Origin: Mesorhizobium atlanticum
GTDB lineage: Bacteria; Pseudomonadota; Alphaproteobacteria; Rhizobiales; Rhizobiaceae
Direction: 5' to 3'
Assembly: GCF_003289965.1 (NCBI RefSeq)
Contig: NZ_QMBQ01000003.1
Coordinates: 310,001-374,000, forward strand
DNA: 64,000 nucleotides
Shown: positions 1 through 9,536 of the stretch, piece after piece
How the letters are laid out: every line of letters begins with the position of its first letter
How positions within the stretch are numbered: the stretch's first letter is position 1
Position numbers and translations under genes: made by a program
The notes under the pieces: model-generated
Seen by the model: the letters and a program-made list of their open reading frames with translations, nothing else
Database searches by the model: none
What the model was told of the DNA's origin: nothing

Positions 1-205
1 TGCGCTCGGCGACATCCTCTATACGGACTACCTCTATTATTTCCAGATTTCCGGCCTGGTGCTGCTGGTCGCCATGATCGGCGCCATCGTGCTGACGCTG
101 CGCCACAAGCCAGGCGTCAAGCGGCAGTCGATCGCCGCGCAGGTCGCCCGCACGCCGGCGACGGGCATGGAAATCCGCAAGGTCAAATCGGGCGAGGGCA
201 TCTGA
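1..205 (+). CDS. nuoJ: NADH-quinone oxidoreductase subunit J, C-terminal part
   Basis: The reading frame is open from the window edge to a TGA at 203-205 and encodes the last 67 residues of a membrane protein. One hydrophobic helix ([16 protein letters not shown]) is followed by a basic tail. NuoJ is a membrane-arm subunit of proton-pumping complex I. The assignment rests mainly on position: nuoK follows after one base, then nuoL, nuoM and nuoN in the normal complex I order. The 5' part lies outside the window. Confidence 0.9.
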   Translation, partial: ALGDILYTDYLYYFQISGLVLLVAMIGAIVLTLRHKPGVKRQSIAAQVARTPATGMEIRKVKSGEGI

Positions 206-206
206 G

Positions 207-515
207 ATGGTCGTCGGCATTGCACATTACCTGACCGTATCGGCGATCCTGTTCACGCTCGGCGTGTTCGGCATCTTCCTGAACCGCCGCAACATCATCG
301 TCATCCTGATGTCGATCGAGCTCATCCTGCTTGCGGTCAACATCAATTTCGTCGCTTTCTCGGCGGCGTTGCATGATCTCGTCGGACAGGTCTTCGCCTT
401 GTTCGTGCTGACGGTCGCAGCCGCTGAAGCCGCGATCGGTCTTGCCATTCTTGTCGTCTTCTTCCGCAACCGCGGCTCCATCGCGGTCGAAGACGTGAGC
501 GCGATGAAGGGTTGA
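207..515 (+). CDS. nuoK: NADH-quinone oxidoreductase subunit K
   Basis: 102 residues, the normal length of NuoK. It has three hydrophobic helices and the conserved stretch [20 protein letters not shown], whose glutamate in the second helix is part of the proton path in this MrpC-like subunit. It starts one base after the nuoJ stop, and its stop lies 11 bases before the chosen nuoL start. It belongs to the nuo operon and acts in the membrane arm of complex I, passing electrons from NADH to ubiquinone while pumping protons. Confidence 0.97.
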   Translation: MVVGIAHYLTVSAILFTLGVFGIFLNRRNIIVILMSIELILLAVNINFVAFSAALHDLVGQVFALFVLTVAAAEAAIGLAILVVFFRNRGSIAVEDVSAMKG

Positions 516-526
516 CGGGAACCACC

Positions 527-2500
527 ATGTATCAGGCTATCGTCTTCCTTCCGCTGCTTGGCTTCCTGATCGTCGGCCTGTTCGGCAATTCACTCGGCGC
601 CAAGGCTTCCGAATACATCACCTCCGGCTTCCTGGTGATAGCGGCTATCCTGTCGTGGATCGCCTTCTTCACCGTCGGCTTCGGCCATGGCGAGGTGTTC
701 ACCGTGCCGGTGCTGCGCTGGATCCAGTCAGGCGGCATCGACGCCTCCTGGGCGCTCAGGATCGACACGCTGACGGTGGTGATGCTGGTCGTCGTCAACA
801 CGGTGTCGGCGCTGGTTCATATCTATTCGATCGGCTACATGCACCACGATCCGAACCGGCCGCGCTTCTTCGCCTATCTGTCGCTTTTCACCTTCGCCAT
901 GCTGATGCTGGTGACCGCCGACAACCTCATCCAGATGTTCTTCGGCTGGGAAGGCGTCGGTCTCGCCTCCTATCTGCTGATCGGCTTCTGGTACAAGAAG
1001 CCGTCGGCCAACGCCGCCGCCATCAAGGCCTTCGTCGTCAACCGCGTCGGCGACTTCGGCTTCGCGCTCGGCATCTTCGGCGTGTTCGTGCTGTTCGGAT
1101 CGGTCAATCTGAGCACCGTGTTTGCCAATGCCGCCTCGTTCCTGCCGGCCGAAGGCGCGCCGGCGGGTGCCGCCGTGCTCACCTTCCTCGGCCATGCGCT
1201 CGATAAGCAGACGGCGCTGACGGTGGTCTGCCTGCTGCTCTTCATGGGCGCGATGGGCAAATCGGCGCAGGTGCCGCTGCACACCTGGCTGCCCGACGCC
1301 ATGGAAGGCCCGACCCCGGTCTCCGCGCTCATCCATGCCGCGACCATGGTGACCGCCGGCGTGTTCATGCTGGCGAGGCTCTCGCCGCTGTTCGAGCTGT
1401 CGCACTCGGCGCTGACCGTCGTCACCTTCATCGGCGCCTTCACCGCCTTCTTCGCGGCGACCGTCGGCCTCGTCCAGAACGACATCAAGCGCGTCATCGC
1501 CTATTCGACCTGCTCGCAGCTCGGCTACATGTTCGTGGCGCTCGGCGTCGGCGCCTATGGCGCGGCGATCTTCCATCTATTCACGCACGCCTTCTTCAAG
1601 GCTCTGCTGTTCCTCGGATCCGGCTCTGTCATCCACGCCGTGTCCGACGAGCAGGACATGCGCAAGATGGGCGGGCTGAGGACACTCATCCCGAAGACCT
1701 ACTGGATGATGGTGATCGGCACGCTGGCGCTGACCGGCGTCGGCATCCCGGCAACCGTGATCGGCACCGCCGGCTTCTTCTCGAAGGACGCCATCATCGA
1801 GACGTCCTTCGCCAGCCACAATGCGGTCGCGGGCTTCGCGTTCATCCTGCTCGTGATCGCCGCCTGCTTCACCAGCTTCTATTCCTGGCGGCTGATCTTC
1901 ATGACCTTCCATGGCGAGCCGCGCGCCAGCCATGAGGTCATGCACCATGTCCATGAATCGCCGCCAGTGATGCTGGTGCCGCTCTATGTTCTGGCCGCCG
2001 GCGCGCTGTTTGCGGGCGTCATCTTCCATGGCGCCTTCATCGGCGAGGGCTATGCCGAGTTCTGGAAGGCGTCGCTGTTCACGCTGCCGGACAACCACAT
2101 CCTGCACGAGATCCATGAGCTGCCGCTGTGGGTGGAACTGGCGCCGTTCGTCGCCATGGTGATTGGCCTGCTGGTCGCCTGGAAGTTCTATATCCGCTCG
2201 CCGGAACTGCCTCGCAGCGTTGCCGCCAACCACCGCCTGCTCTACGGCTTCCTGCTCAACAAGTGGTATTTCGACGAGCTCTACGACTTCCTGTTCGTGC
2301 AGCCGGCCAAGCGCCTCGGCAGGTTCCTGTGGAAGACCGGTGACGGCACGATCATCGACGGCCTCGGGCCTGACGGTGTCTCGGCGCGCGTCGTCGACGT
2401 CACCAACCGGGTCGTCAAGCTGCAGACCGGCTATCTCTACCATTATGCCTTCGCCATGCTGATCGGCGTGGCCGCTCTCGTCACCTGGATGATGCTCTGA
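527..2500 (+). CDS. nuoL: NADH-quinone oxidoreductase subunit L
   Basis: 657 residues from the ATG at 527, which follows a GGGA ribosome site at 517-520. An in-frame TTG at 512 would add five residues but overlaps nuoK and is less likely. This is the distal antiporter-like subunit of complex I, with about 16 helices and a long C-terminal lateral helix. Family motifs are plain: [39 protein letters not shown] and [18 protein letters not shown]. The stop overlaps the nuoM start (ATGA), suggesting translational coupling. Confidence 0.97.
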   Translation: MYQAIVFLPLLGFLIVGLFGNSLGAKASEYITSGFLVIAAILSWIAFFTVGFGHGEVFTVPVLRWIQSGGIDASWALRIDTLTVVMLVVVNTVSALVHIYSIGYMHHDPNRPRFFAYLSLFTFAMLMLVTADNLIQMFFGWEGVGLASYLLIGFWYKKPSANAAAIKAFVVNRVGDFGFALGIFGVFVLFGSVNLSTVFANAASFLPAEGAPAGAAVLTFLGHALDKQTALTVVCLLLFMGAMGKSAQVPLHTWLPDAMEGPTPVSALIHAATMVTAGVFMLARLSPLFELSHSALTVVTFIGAFTAFFAATVGLVQNDIKRVIAYSTCSQLGYMFVALGVGAYGAAIFHLFTHAFFKALLFLGSGSVIHAVSDEQDMRKMGGLRTLIPKTYWMMVIGTLALTGVGIPATVIGTAGFFSKDAIIETSFASHNAVAGFAFILLVIAACFTSFYSWRLIFMTFHGEPRASHEVMHHVHESPPVMLVPLYVLAAGALFAGVIFHGAFIGEGYAEFWKASLFTLPDNHILHEIHELPLWVELAPFVAMVIGLLVAWKFYIRSPELPRSVAANHRLLYGFLLNKWYFDELYDFLFVQPAKRLGRFLWKTGDGTIIDGLGPDGVSARVVDVTNRVVKLQTGYLYHYAFAMLIGVAALVTWMML

Positions 2501-4005
2501 TGACCGACTGGCCAATCCTCTCGCTGGTCACCTTCCTGCCGCTGGTTGGTGTTCTGCTCATCCTGTTCATCAGCGACGACAGCGAAAACGCGCGCCGTAA
2601 CATCCGTGCGATCGCCTTCATCACGACGGCGTTCACCTTCGTCGTCTCACTGTTCATCTGGAAGGGTTTCGACAATTCGCAGGCCGGCTTCCAGTTCGTC
2701 GAGAAGCACGCTTGGCTGGATTCGGGCATTTCCTACCACATGGGCGTCGACGGCATCTCGATGCTTTTCGTCATCCTGACGACCTTCCTGATGCCGCTTT
2801 CCATCCTCGCCTCCTGGGAAGCGATCGAGAAGCGGGTCAAGGCCTATATGATCGCCTTCCTGATTCTCGAGACGTTGATGATCGGCGTGTTCTGCGCGCT
2901 CGACATCGTGCTGTTCTACGTTTTCTTCGAGGCCGGCCTGATCCCGATGTTCATCATCATCGGCGTGTGGGGCGGCAAGCGGCGCGTCTATGCCTCGTTC
3001 AAGTTCTTCCTCTACACGCTCGCGGGCTCGGTGCTGATGCTGCTCGCCATCATGGCGATGTTCTTCCAGTCGGGCACCACGGATATCCCGACACTTCTGA
3101 CGCATCAGTTCCCGGCCAACATGCAGACCTGGCTGTGGCTGGCCTTCTTCGCTTCCTTCGCGGTGAAGATGCCGATGTGGCCGGTGCACACCTGGCTGCC
3201 CGATGCCCACGTCGAGGCGCCGACGGCAGGCTCGGTCATCCTGGCAGCCATCCTGCTGAAGATGGGCGGGTACGGCTTCCTGCGCTTCTCGCTGCCGATG
3301 TTCCCGGAAGCGTCGGCGATGTTCGCGCCGCTGGTGTTCACGCTCTCCGTCGTCGCCATCATCTACACCTCGCTGGTGGCGCTGATGCAGGAGGACATGA
3401 AGAAGCTGATCGCCTATTCGTCCGTCGCCCATATGGGCTTCGTCACCATGGGCATCTTCGCCATGAACCAGGAAGGCGTGCAGGGCGCGATCTTCCAGAT
3501 GCTCAGCCACGGCCTGGTCTCCGGCGCGCTGTTCCTGTGCGTCGGCGTCATCTACGACCGCATGCATACGCGCGAGATCGACGCCTATGGCGGCCTGGTC
3601 AACAACATGCCGAAATACGCGACCGTGTTCATGATCTTCACCATGGCCAATGTCGGCCTGCCGGGCACCAGCGGCTTCATCGGCGAGTTCCTGACCATGC
3701 TCGGCGTGTTCAAGGTCAACACCTGGGTGGCGTTCTTCGCCGCGACCGGCGTCATCCTGTCGGCAGCCTATGCGCTCTGGCTCTATCGCCGGGTGATCTT
3801 CGGCGCGCTGACCAAGGACAGCCTGAAGAACCTGCTGGATCTGTCGCCGCGCGAGAAGGCGATCATCTACCCGCTTGTGGTGCTGGTCATCTTCTTCGGC
3901 GTCTACCCGGCGCCGGTGTTCGACGCGACGGCCCAATCGGTCAAGTCGCTCGTCACCAACGTCACCGCATCCATCAATTCCGCGCAGACCGCGGCGGCGA
4001 ACTGA
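2500..4005 (+). CDS. nuoM: NADH-quinone oxidoreductase subunit M
   Basis: 501 residues, typical for NuoM. It is the middle antiporter-like proton channel of the complex I membrane arm. The antiporter motifs are present: [13 protein letters not shown] with its essential glutamate, [18 protein letters not shown], and [18 protein letters not shown]. The start codon shares bases with the nuoL stop. A 14-base gap separates its stop from nuoN, so the genes form one transcription unit. Confidence 0.97.
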   Translation: MTDWPILSLVTFLPLVGVLLILFISDDSENARRNIRAIAFITTAFTFVVSLFIWKGFDNSQAGFQFVEKHAWLDSGISYHMGVDGISMLFVILTTFLMPLSILASWEAIEKRVKAYMIAFLILETLMIGVFCALDIVLFYVFFEAGLIPMFIIIGVWGGKRRVYASFKFFLYTLAGSVLMLLAIMAMFFQSGTTDIPTLLTHQFPANMQTWLWLAFFASFAVKMPMWPVHTWLPDAHVEAPTAGSVILAAILLKMGGYGFLRFSLPMFPEASAMFAPLVFTLSVVAIIYTSLVALMQEDMKKLIAYSSVAHMGFVTMGIFAMNQEGVQGAIFQMLSHGLVSGALFLCVGVIYDRMHTREIDAYGGLVNNMPKYATVFMIFTMANVGLPGTSGFIGEFLTMLGVFKVNTWVAFFAATGVILSAAYALWLYRRVIFGALTKDSLKNLLDLSPREKAIIYPLVVLVIFFGVYPAPVFDATAQSVKSLVTNVTASINSAQTAAAN

Positions 4006-4019
4006 CTGGGGAATAGACC

Positions 4020-5456
4020 ATGACGCCGGACCTTCTCTCCAGCCTTTCGCTCTCGACGCCGGAACTGATCCTCGCGGTCGGCGCGCTGGTGCTCCTGATG
4101 ATCGGAGCCTATTCGCGCTCAAGCAACACCATGACCGTGACCGGCCTGGCCGTCCTCGTGCTGGTGGTGGCCGGACTCTGGCTCGCTTTCTCCGGCGGGC
4201 AGGGCGCTGCCTATGGCGGCGCCTTCGTGCAGGATGCCTTCGGCAGCTTCATGAAGATGCTGGCGCTGATCGGCTCGGCGGTGACCCTGGTCATGTCGAT
4301 GCGCTTTGCGCGTCAGGAACATTTCGACAAGTTCGAATTCCCGGTCCTGGTGCTGCTCTGCACGCTCGGCATGCTTCTGATGATCTCGGCCAACGGCATG
4401 ATCGGGCTTTATCTCGGGCTCGAGCTGCAATCGCTGGCGATCTATGTGCTGGCGGCGATCAACCGCGACAACCTGCGCTCGACCGAAGCGGGCCTGAAAT
4501 ATTTCGTCCTCGGGGCGCTGTCCTCGGGCATGCTGCTCTACGGCATCAGCCTCGTCTACGGGTATACCGGCAACACCGGCTTCCAGGAGATTGCGACGGC
4601 TCTGGGCAGCGGCGAGCGCCAGCTCGGCCTTGTCTTCGGACTGGTGTTCGTGCTCGCCGGCCTCGCCTTCAAGATCTCGGCCGTCCCGTTCCACATGTGG
4701 ACGCCGGACGTCTATGAAGGCGCGCCGACCCCAATCACCGCATTCCTGGCGGCGGCTCCGAAGATGGCGGCGATGGCGCTGATCGTGCGCGTCACCATGG
4801 GCGCCTTCAAGCCGATCGCTTCGGACTGGCAGCAGATCGTGGTCTTCATTTCGATCGCCTCGATGGCGCTCGGCGCTTTTGCGGCCATCGGACAGACCAA
4901 CATCAAGCGCCTGATGGCCTATTCCTCGATCGGCCATATGGGCTACGCGCTGGTCGGCCTTGCCGCCAACAGCCAGGCCGGCGTGCGCGGCGTTGCCATC
5001 TACATGCTGATCTACCTGGTGATGACGCTCGGCACTTTCGCCTTCATCCTTGCCATGCGGCGCAAGGAAGGCAATGTCGAGCAGATCAGCGATCTTTCCG
5101 GCCTTGCCTCGACCAACCCGGTGATGGCCACCATCCTCACCATCCTGATGTTCTCGCTGGCGGGCATTCCGCCGCTCGCGGGCTTCTGGGGAAAATGGTA
5201 CGTGTTCCTCGCCGCCATCAACGCGCATCTTTACGCGCTGGCGATCATCGGCGTGCTGGCCTCCGTGGTGGGCGCCTACTATTACCTGCGCATCATCAAG
5301 ATCATGTGGTTCGACGAGCCTGTCGGCGGCTTCGTGCCGATGGCCAGCGAGCTGCGCCTCGTGCTCGGCGTCAGCGGCGCCTTCGTGCTGTTCTACGTGC
5401 TGATCGGCGGACCGATCGGCAGCTATGCCGAAGCCGCCGCGAAGACCTTCTTCTGA
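4020..5456 (+). CDS. nuoN: NADH-quinone oxidoreductase subunit N
   Basis: 478 residues, the usual length of NuoN, the third antiporter-like subunit of complex I. It shows the conserved [18 protein letters not shown] segment, [19 protein letters not shown], and [23 protein letters not shown] run just upstream (4009-4012) may serve as ribosome site. It is the last nuo gene, and birA follows after four bases, so the biotin ligase gene probably shares the nuo transcript. Confidence 0.97.
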   Translation: MTPDLLSSLSLSTPELILAVGALVLLMIGAYSRSSNTMTVTGLAVLVLVVAGLWLAFSGGQGAAYGGAFVQDAFGSFMKMLALIGSAVTLVMSMRFARQEHFDKFEFPVLVLLCTLGMLLMISANGMIGLYLGLELQSLAIYVLAAINRDNLRSTEAGLKYFVLGALSSGMLLYGISLVYGYTGNTGFQEIATALGSGERQLGLVFGLVFVLAGLAFKISAVPFHMWTPDVYEGAPTPITAFLAAAPKMAAMALIVRVTMGAFKPIASDWQQIVVFISIASMALGAFAAIGQTNIKRLMAYSSIGHMGYALVGLAANSQAGVRGVAIYMLIYLVMTLGTFAFILAMRRKEGNVEQISDLSGLASTNPVMATILTILMFSLAGIPPLAGFWGKWYVFLAAINAHLYALAIIGVLASVVGAYYYLRIIKIMWFDEPVGGFVPMASELRLVLGVSGAFVLFYVLIGGPIGSYAEAAAKTFF

Positions 5457-5460
5457 CGGG

Positions 5461-6282
5461 ATGGCGTTTCGGCTGGCTCCAACCGCGGCGTCGGAGGGGT
5501 TCCGGCTCGAGGCGCATGACAGCGTCGGCTCCACCAACGCGCTGGCGTTGGAACACGCGCGCGCCGGCGATCCGGGAAAACTCTGGGTCGTGTCGAAGAA
5601 GCAGGAGAGCGGTCGCGGCCGGCGTGGCCGCGCCTGGGAGACGCCGGAAGGCAATCTTGCGGCGACACTGCTCCTGGTTCCGGGCGGCGAGCTTCGGCTG
5701 GCAGCAACCCTTGGCTTCGTCGCGGGGCTGGCGCTGGCCGACGCGCTCGATGCCGTCGTGCCGAAGGGCCGGATCGCCGTCGCCTTGGATGGCGCGAGTC
5801 AGGGGCGCAACCGCTTCGAGCTGAAATGGCCAAACGACGTGCTGGCTTCGGGCGCCAAGCTTGCCGGCATCCTGCTGGAATCGGCGATGCTGGAAGGCGG
5901 CCGCTTCGCGGTTGCCATAGGCATCGGCGTCAATGTCGTGGCCCATCCGCGGGATTTGCCTTATCCGGCGACATCGCTGCAGGCGCTGGGTGCCGAGTGC
6001 GACGCCGAAACGCTGTTCCTGGCGCTTTCGGACGCCTGGAGCGAGAATGCCCGGGTGTGGGATGACGGGCGCGGGCTCGATGCCATCCGGAAGCGCTGGC
6101 TTGCCCGTGCGGCGGGGCTTGGCGGCGAGGTTGCTGTCAGAATTGACGGCAATGTGGTGCGCGGCGTCTTCGAGACCATTGACGAGGACTGCCGTTTCGT
6201 GATCCGCGACGATGAAGGATCGGTTTTGACGATCGCGGCCGGCGACGTGCATTTCGGCGCAGTCGCCTCGGCCCGGGCATAG
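5461..6282 (+). CDS. birA: Biotin--[acetyl-CoA-carboxylase] ligase
   Basis: 273 residues from the ATG at 5461. An earlier in-frame ATG at 5425 lies inside nuoN and was not chosen. The enzyme activates biotin with ATP and attaches it to the carboxyl carrier protein. The GRGRRGR biotinyl-AMP loop is at residues 51-57 and the KWPND motif at 122-126, followed by GAKLAGILLE. There is no N-terminal winged-helix domain, so this is a monofunctional ligase, not the bifunctional BirA repressor. Its place after nuoN is probably operonic. Confidence 0.93.
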   Translation: MAFRLAPTAASEGFRLEAHDSVGSTNALALEHARAGDPGKLWVVSKKQESGRGRRGRAWETPEGNLAATLLLVPGGELRLAATLGFVAGLALADALDAVVPKGRIAVALDGASQGRNRFELKWPNDVLASGAKLAGILLESAMLEGGRFAVAIGIGVNVVAHPRDLPYPATSLQALGAECDAETLFLALSDAWSENARVWDDGRGLDAIRKRWLARAAGLGGEVAVRIDGNVVRGVFETIDEDCRFVIRDDEGSVLTIAAGDVHFGAVASARA

Positions 6283-6283
6283 T

Positions 6284-6343
6284 TTTGTTCTTGCGCAGTT
6301 CCGGACGGAAAATCCTGACACGCTTTTCCTGGAATTGCTCTAA
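6284..6343 (+). repeat. Degenerate copy of rhizobial repeat family 1
   Basis: This 60-base stretch between birA and the RNase J gene matches the tail of the better preserved copy at 8161-8262: tttgtt, then cgcaattcc-like sequence, gacggaaaa, and cttttcctggaattgctct. The long palindromic head is missing here. It lies within the leader of the RNase J gene. Confidence 0.7.
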
Positions 6344-6378
6344 TGGCTTGGCCGAAGCGGCCAGGAAGGAAAGGATTC

Positions 6379-8049
6379 ATGGCGAATAAGGAAAACGCGG
6401 AACTCGTTTTCGCGCCGCTGGGCGGCGTCGGCGAGATCGGCATGAACTTCGCCCTTTATGGTTATGGGCCGGCGGACGCGCGCGAATGGATCGTCGTCGA
6501 TGTTGGCGTCACCTTTCCGGACTCGGCACATCCGGGCGTCGATCTCATCCTGCCCGATACGCGCTTCATCGAGGAGAACATCGACGGCTTGCGCGGCATC
6601 GTCATCACCCACGCGCATGAGGACCATTACGGCGCGCTGCTCGATATCTGGCCGAGGCTCAAGGCGCCGGTCTGGATGACGCCGTTCACCGCGGGCCTGC
6701 TCGAAGCCAAGCGGCAGGGCGAGCAGAACGCTCCGAAGATTCCGGCGTCGATCTACCGGGCCGGCGAGAAATTCACCATCGGACCTTTCGAGATCGAGGC
6801 CATTCCGGTGGCGCACTCGATTCCCGAGCCAATGTCGTTGGCGATCACCACGCCTGCCGGCACCGTCATCCACACCGGCGACTGGAAAATCGACCCCGAG
6901 CCGACGATCGGGCCGAAGACCGACGAGGCGCGGTTCCGCGCCTATGGCGACAAGGGCGTGCTGGCGCTGATCTGCGATTCCACCAACGCGTTGAGGGAAG
7001 GGGAGTCGCCGTCGGAAGTGGCGGTGGGCGAAGGCCTCAAGGGCGTCATCGAGAAGGCCAAGGGCCGCGTGGCGGTCACAACTTTCTCCTCCAATGTCGG
7101 GCGCATCGTCTCGATAGCGCGCGCGGCGCGCGATGCCGGCCGGCAGTGCCTGGTGCTCGGCCGCTCGCTAAAGCGCGTCATCGATGTGGCGGGCGAGCTC
7201 GGCTATATGGATGGCCTGCCGGAGTTCATCTCCGAGGAAGACTATGGCTATATCCCGCGCGAGAACCTGGTGATCATCTGCACCGGCAGCCAGGGCGAGC
7301 CGCTCGCCGCGCTTGCAAAGCTGTCGCGCGACGAGATGAAGTCGGTGGCGCTGACGGCCGGCGACACGGTGGTGTTTTCTTCGCGTACCATTCCCGGCAA
7401 CGAGAGGGCGATCCTGGAAATCAAGAACCGGCTGATCGATCTCGGCATGAAGATCATCGAGGACGGCGACGCGCTGGTGCATGTGTCGGGCCATCCGCGC
7501 CGCAGCGAATTGCGCAAGATGTATGAATGGGTGCGGCCGCAGATCGGCGTTCCCGTGCATGGCGAGGCGGCGCATCTGGTGGCGCAGGGCTCGCTGATGT
7601 CGATGTCGGGCATCGGCCAGGTGGCGCAGGTGCGCGACGGCGACATGCTGAGACTCTGGCCCGGCCCGGCGACGATCATCGACCAGCTGCCGTTCGGCCG
7701 GCTGTACAAGGACGGGTTCTTGATCGGCACCGACCAGGCGATGGGCATACGCGACCGCCGCAAGCTCTCCTTCGCCGGTCATGTCGCGGTCAATGTCGTG
7801 CTCGACGACAAATATGAGCTTGCCGGCGACCCCGACCTGGTGGCGATCGGCGTTGCCGAGGCGGATGCCAGCGGCGAGACGCTGGAGGACCTGATGCTCG
7901 ATGCGGCAATCGGCGCCGTGGACTCCATTCCGCGCCAGCGCCGAAAAGACCTCGACCTGGTGCAGGAGGCAGTGCGCCGCGCCGTGCGCGCCGCCGCCAA
8001 CGAAGCCTGGGGCAAGAAGCCGCTGGTGACGGTATTCGTCACGCGGTGA
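6379..8049 (+). CDS. rnj: Ribonuclease J
   Basis: 556 residues from the ATG at 6379, which follows a strong purine-rich ribosome site (AGGAAGGAAAGG, 6362-6373). An upstream ATG at 6343 is within the repeat and less likely. It is a metallo-beta-lactamase-fold RNase with beta-CASP domain. The metal-binding HAHEDH motif is at residues 78-83. Further motifs are HTGDWKID, TGSQGEP and SGHPRRSELRKMYEWVRPQIGVPVHGE. RNase J combines 5'-3' exonuclease and endonuclease activity and matures rRNA in rhizobia. A long hairpin follows the stop. Confidence 0.95.
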   Translation: MANKENAELVFAPLGGVGEIGMNFALYGYGPADAREWIVVDVGVTFPDSAHPGVDLILPDTRFIEENIDGLRGIVITHAHEDHYGALLDIWPRLKAPVWMTPFTAGLLEAKRQGEQNAPKIPASIYRAGEKFTIGPFEIEAIPVAHSIPEPMSLAITTPAGTVIHTGDWKIDPEPTIGPKTDEARFRAYGDKGVLALICDSTNALREGESPSEVAVGEGLKGVIEKAKGRVAVTTFSSNVGRIVSIARAARDAGRQCLVLGRSLKRVIDVAGELGYMDGLPEFISEEDYGYIPRENLVIICTGSQGEPLAALAKLSRDEMKSVALTAGDTVVFSSRTIPGNERAILEIKNRLIDLGMKIIEDGDALVHVSGHPRRSELRKMYEWVRPQIGVPVHGEAAHLVAQGSLMSMSGIGQVAQVRDGDMLRLWPGPATIIDQLPFGRLYKDGFLIGTDQAMGIRDRRKLSFAGHVAVNVVLDDKYELAGDPDLVAIGVAEADASGETLEDLMLDAAIGAVDSIPRQRRKDLDLVQEAVRRAVRAAANEAWGKKPLVTVFVTR

Positions 8050-8054
8050 CGAAT

Positions 8055-8160
8055 AAGGGAATAGGGGAGTAAGGCAGTATGGGAGTAGGGAAGGACAAGC
8101 GGTTACTTTCTCGTGCCTTGTTTTTTCCTACTTCCTTACCGCCCTACTCCCTTACTCCCT
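8055..8160. repeat. Large imperfect hairpin of AGTAGGG-like units
   Basis: The left arm is rich in gggagtagg and gggagtaagg units and the right arm in cctactccc and cttactccc. The arms are about 34 bases long and pair with roughly four in five matches, around a short centre containing ttactttctcgtgcc. It starts six bases after the RNase J stop and abuts another palindromic element at 8161. A role in 3' end protection is possible but not shown. Confidence 0.75.
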
Positions 8161-8262
8161 AGAGCGGTTCACCGTTTCACGGAAACGGCGAACCGCTCTA
8201 ACCCTTTGTTTTGACGCAATTCCTGACGGAAAACCGCTCACACTTTTCCTGGAATTGCTCTA
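8161..8262. repeat. Rhizobial repeat family 1, long copy
   Basis: A near-perfect palindrome (AGAGCGGTTC ... GAACCGCTCT, 8161-8199) is joined to a tail with tttgttttgacgcaattcc, gacggaaaaccgc, cacttttcc and ggaattgctct. Nearly the same composite recurs at 24427-24532, and shorter relatives lie at 6284, 34716 and 56754. It sits between the RNase J gene and the epimerase gene. Confidence 0.85.
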
Positions 8263-8277
8263 GAAGCGGAGCGCTTT

Positions 8278-8682
8278 ATGCTTGGACGCCTGAACCATGT
8301 CGCGCTTGCCGTGCCGGATCTCGCCGCGGCGACAGCCGCCTATCGCGATATGCTTGGCGCGCGATTGAGCGAGCCGCAGGCGCTACCGGAGCACGGCGTG
8401 ACCGTGGTCTTCGTCGATGTCGGCAACACAAAGATCGAGTTGCTGGAGCCGCTGGGCGATGCCTCGCCGATCGCAGCGTTTCTTGAGAAGAACCCTTCGG
8501 GCGGCATGCATCATGTCTGCTATGAGGTCGACGATATCCTGGCTGCTCGCGACCATCTGAAGGCGAGCGGCGCGCGCGTGCTGGGCGACGGCAACCCGAA
8601 GACCGGCGCGCATGGCAAGCCGGTGCTGTTCCTGCATCCCAAGGATTTCTTCGGCACGCTGGTCGAGCTGGAGCAGGCATGA
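8278..8682 (+). CDS. mce: Methylmalonyl-CoA epimerase
   Basis: 134 residues with the vicinal-oxygen-chelate fold of the glyoxalase/epimerase family. The N-terminal LNHVALAVPDL, the central SGGMHHVCYEVDDI and the C-terminal HPKDFFGTLVELEQ supply the usual His/Glu metal ligands of the epimerase. It interconverts (S)- and (R)-methylmalonyl-CoA in propionyl-CoA breakdown, ahead of the B12-dependent mutase. It overlaps the next gene by four bases (ATGA), so the two are translated together. No mutase gene is in the window. Confidence 0.9.
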   Translation: MLGRLNHVALAVPDLAAATAAYRDMLGARLSEPQALPEHGVTVVFVDVGNTKIELLEPLGDASPIAAFLEKNPSGGMHHVCYEVDDILAARDHLKASGARVLGDGNPKTGAHGKPVLFLHPKDFFGTLVELEQA

Positions 8683-8963
8683 ACTGGGTGCTGCTCGTCG
8701 CGCTGTTCTTCGTCACCTGGTGGCTGGCGCTGTTCATCGTTCTGCCGTTCAGCCTGCGCACGCAGGACGACGACAAGGATGTCACGCTTGGCACGGTTTC
8801 CAGCGCGCCGCGCGGGCCGCATATGCGGCGCGCCTTCCTGCGCGCGACGGTCGTGACGGTGGTCGTGATGGGCACTTTCTACGGCCTGACGGCGGGGCTG
8901 GGGTTCAGCTTCGACGACATCATGCGGATCATGCCGGACTTCACGCCGGACGCCAGTCACTGA
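8679..8963 (+). CDS. DUF1467 family small membrane protein
   Basis: 94 residues. Two hydrophobic helices (about residues 3-25 and 55-77) flank a short acidic linker with QDDDKDV. The N-terminal pattern NWVLLVALFFVTWWLALFIVLPF followed by R/T-Q-D/E is what I know of the DUF1467 family, found next to mce or proS in alphaproteobacteria. No biochemical role is known to me. Its start overlaps the mce stop. A palindrome at 9017-9040 may end the transcript. Confidence 0.85.
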   Translation: MNWVLLVALFFVTWWLALFIVLPFSLRTQDDDKDVTLGTVSSAPRGPHMRRAFLRATVVTVVVMGTFYGLTAGLGFSFDDIMRIMPDFTPDASH

Positions 8964-9016
8964 CGCTGAAGATACAGTTTCCGCAAGTATTGCGAAGCAT
9001 CCGCGCGCAAGGGTTG

Positions 9017-9040
9017 AAATCGGAAGCCGGCTTCCGATTT
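9017..9040. terminator. Perfect 24-base palindrome, possible terminator
   Basis: AAATCGGAAGCC is followed directly by its exact reverse complement, 54 bases after the DUF1467 stop. The RNA can form a 10-bp stem with a CCGG loop, and four T bases follow on the plus strand. It could end the mce transcript, though the T run is short. Confidence 0.5.
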
Positions 9041-9100
9041 TCGCGAGCGCAGGATGGTCAAGCTGTTTGGCAGAGGGCTGGGCTAAGCAGATGATTGCAC

Positions 9101-9130
9101 AAAAAAAATGCAAGGCACGAGGCCTTGCAA
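9101..9130 (-). terminator. Rho-independent terminator of the small RNA
   Basis: Read on the minus strand: TGCAAGGC, a five-base loop CTCGT, GCCTTGCA, then eight T bases (9101-9108). Stem and T-tract are perfect. Confidence 0.93.
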
Positions 9131-9250
9131 TTTAAACGCGTCCGATCCGTTTCCGGTGTCCGGCGGCAGCGAGTTACCGCGCCTAGATCGCATCCTCCCA
9201 AGACTTTGACCGCGTAGGAGGGCAGATTTTTCTCCGCCCTCTCGGTTATC
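9101..9250 (-). ncRNA. Small RNA, about 150 nt, probable alpha-r9 (Smr9C-like) family
   Basis: The minus strand shows a complete transcription unit with no plausible protein. A sigma-70 promoter (-35 GTGACA at 9280-9285, 17-base spacer, -10 CTAGTG at 9257-9262) predicts a start near 9250, and a textbook Rho-independent terminator ends it at about 9101. The 5' part folds as GAGGGC ... GCCCTC and is followed by CTCCT, which could pair with ribosome-binding sites. From memory, the rhizobial trans-encoded RNA Smr9C is about 149 nt and lies next to proS, which fits size and place. The family call is recall plus context; the existence of the RNA is strongly supported. Confidence 0.78.
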
Positions 9251-9256
9251 GGCGCA

Positions 9257-9285
9257 CACTAGACCAAGGCAGGTGAAAATGTCAC
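9257..9285 (-). promoter_or_regulatory. Sigma-70-type promoter of the small RNA
   Basis: On the minus strand -35 GTGACA (9280-9285) and -10 CTAGTG (9257-9262) are separated by exactly 17 bases. The predicted start is the G at 9250. Confidence 0.7.
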
Positions 9286-9536
9286 GAAGAATTTTGCCCG
9301 GAAACGGGCAATATCGTGCTGCACTGCACAATACTGCGGCAGGGCTTGCTTGTGAATCGATCAAATAGCCATTTGAGGCACTTTGCCGCCAAAATCGGCT
9401 TTTTGGTAAGGTCCAGAAGGCCCCGATACTTTGGGGCGCTCGGGTTCCCATTCCGCCATGAAATGGCTATGAAGCCGGGGCAAGCAGCCCCTTCGCACCG
9501 ATTCCGGCGCGTCATTTTTCATTCACGGACCAGTCC
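9286..9536. other. Intergenic region upstream of proS
   Basis: About 250 bases between the small-RNA promoter and proS. It contains short hairpins (TTGCCCG/CGGGCAA around 9293-9311, and CCCCGATACTTTGGGG at 9421-9436) but no supported gene. It must carry the proS promoter, which I cannot place with confidence. Confidence 0.5.

Noticed and set aside
728..4122. Long minus-strand frames opposite nuoL and nuoM (282 to 491 codons)
   Set aside because: They lie fully inside well conserved complex I genes, are dominated by His/Asp/Glu/Arg-rich low-complexity translation typical of GC-rich antisense frames, and resemble no family.
8161..8262. CRISPR array or tRNA-like structure in the palindromic repeats
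   Set aside because: The repeats are single dispersed hairpins without regularly spaced spacers and without tRNA features.
9101..9250. 6S RNA or SRP RNA as identity of the small RNA
   Set aside because: There is no long closing stem with central bubble as in 6S RNA, and no GGAAGCAG-type tetraloop region as in SRP RNA.
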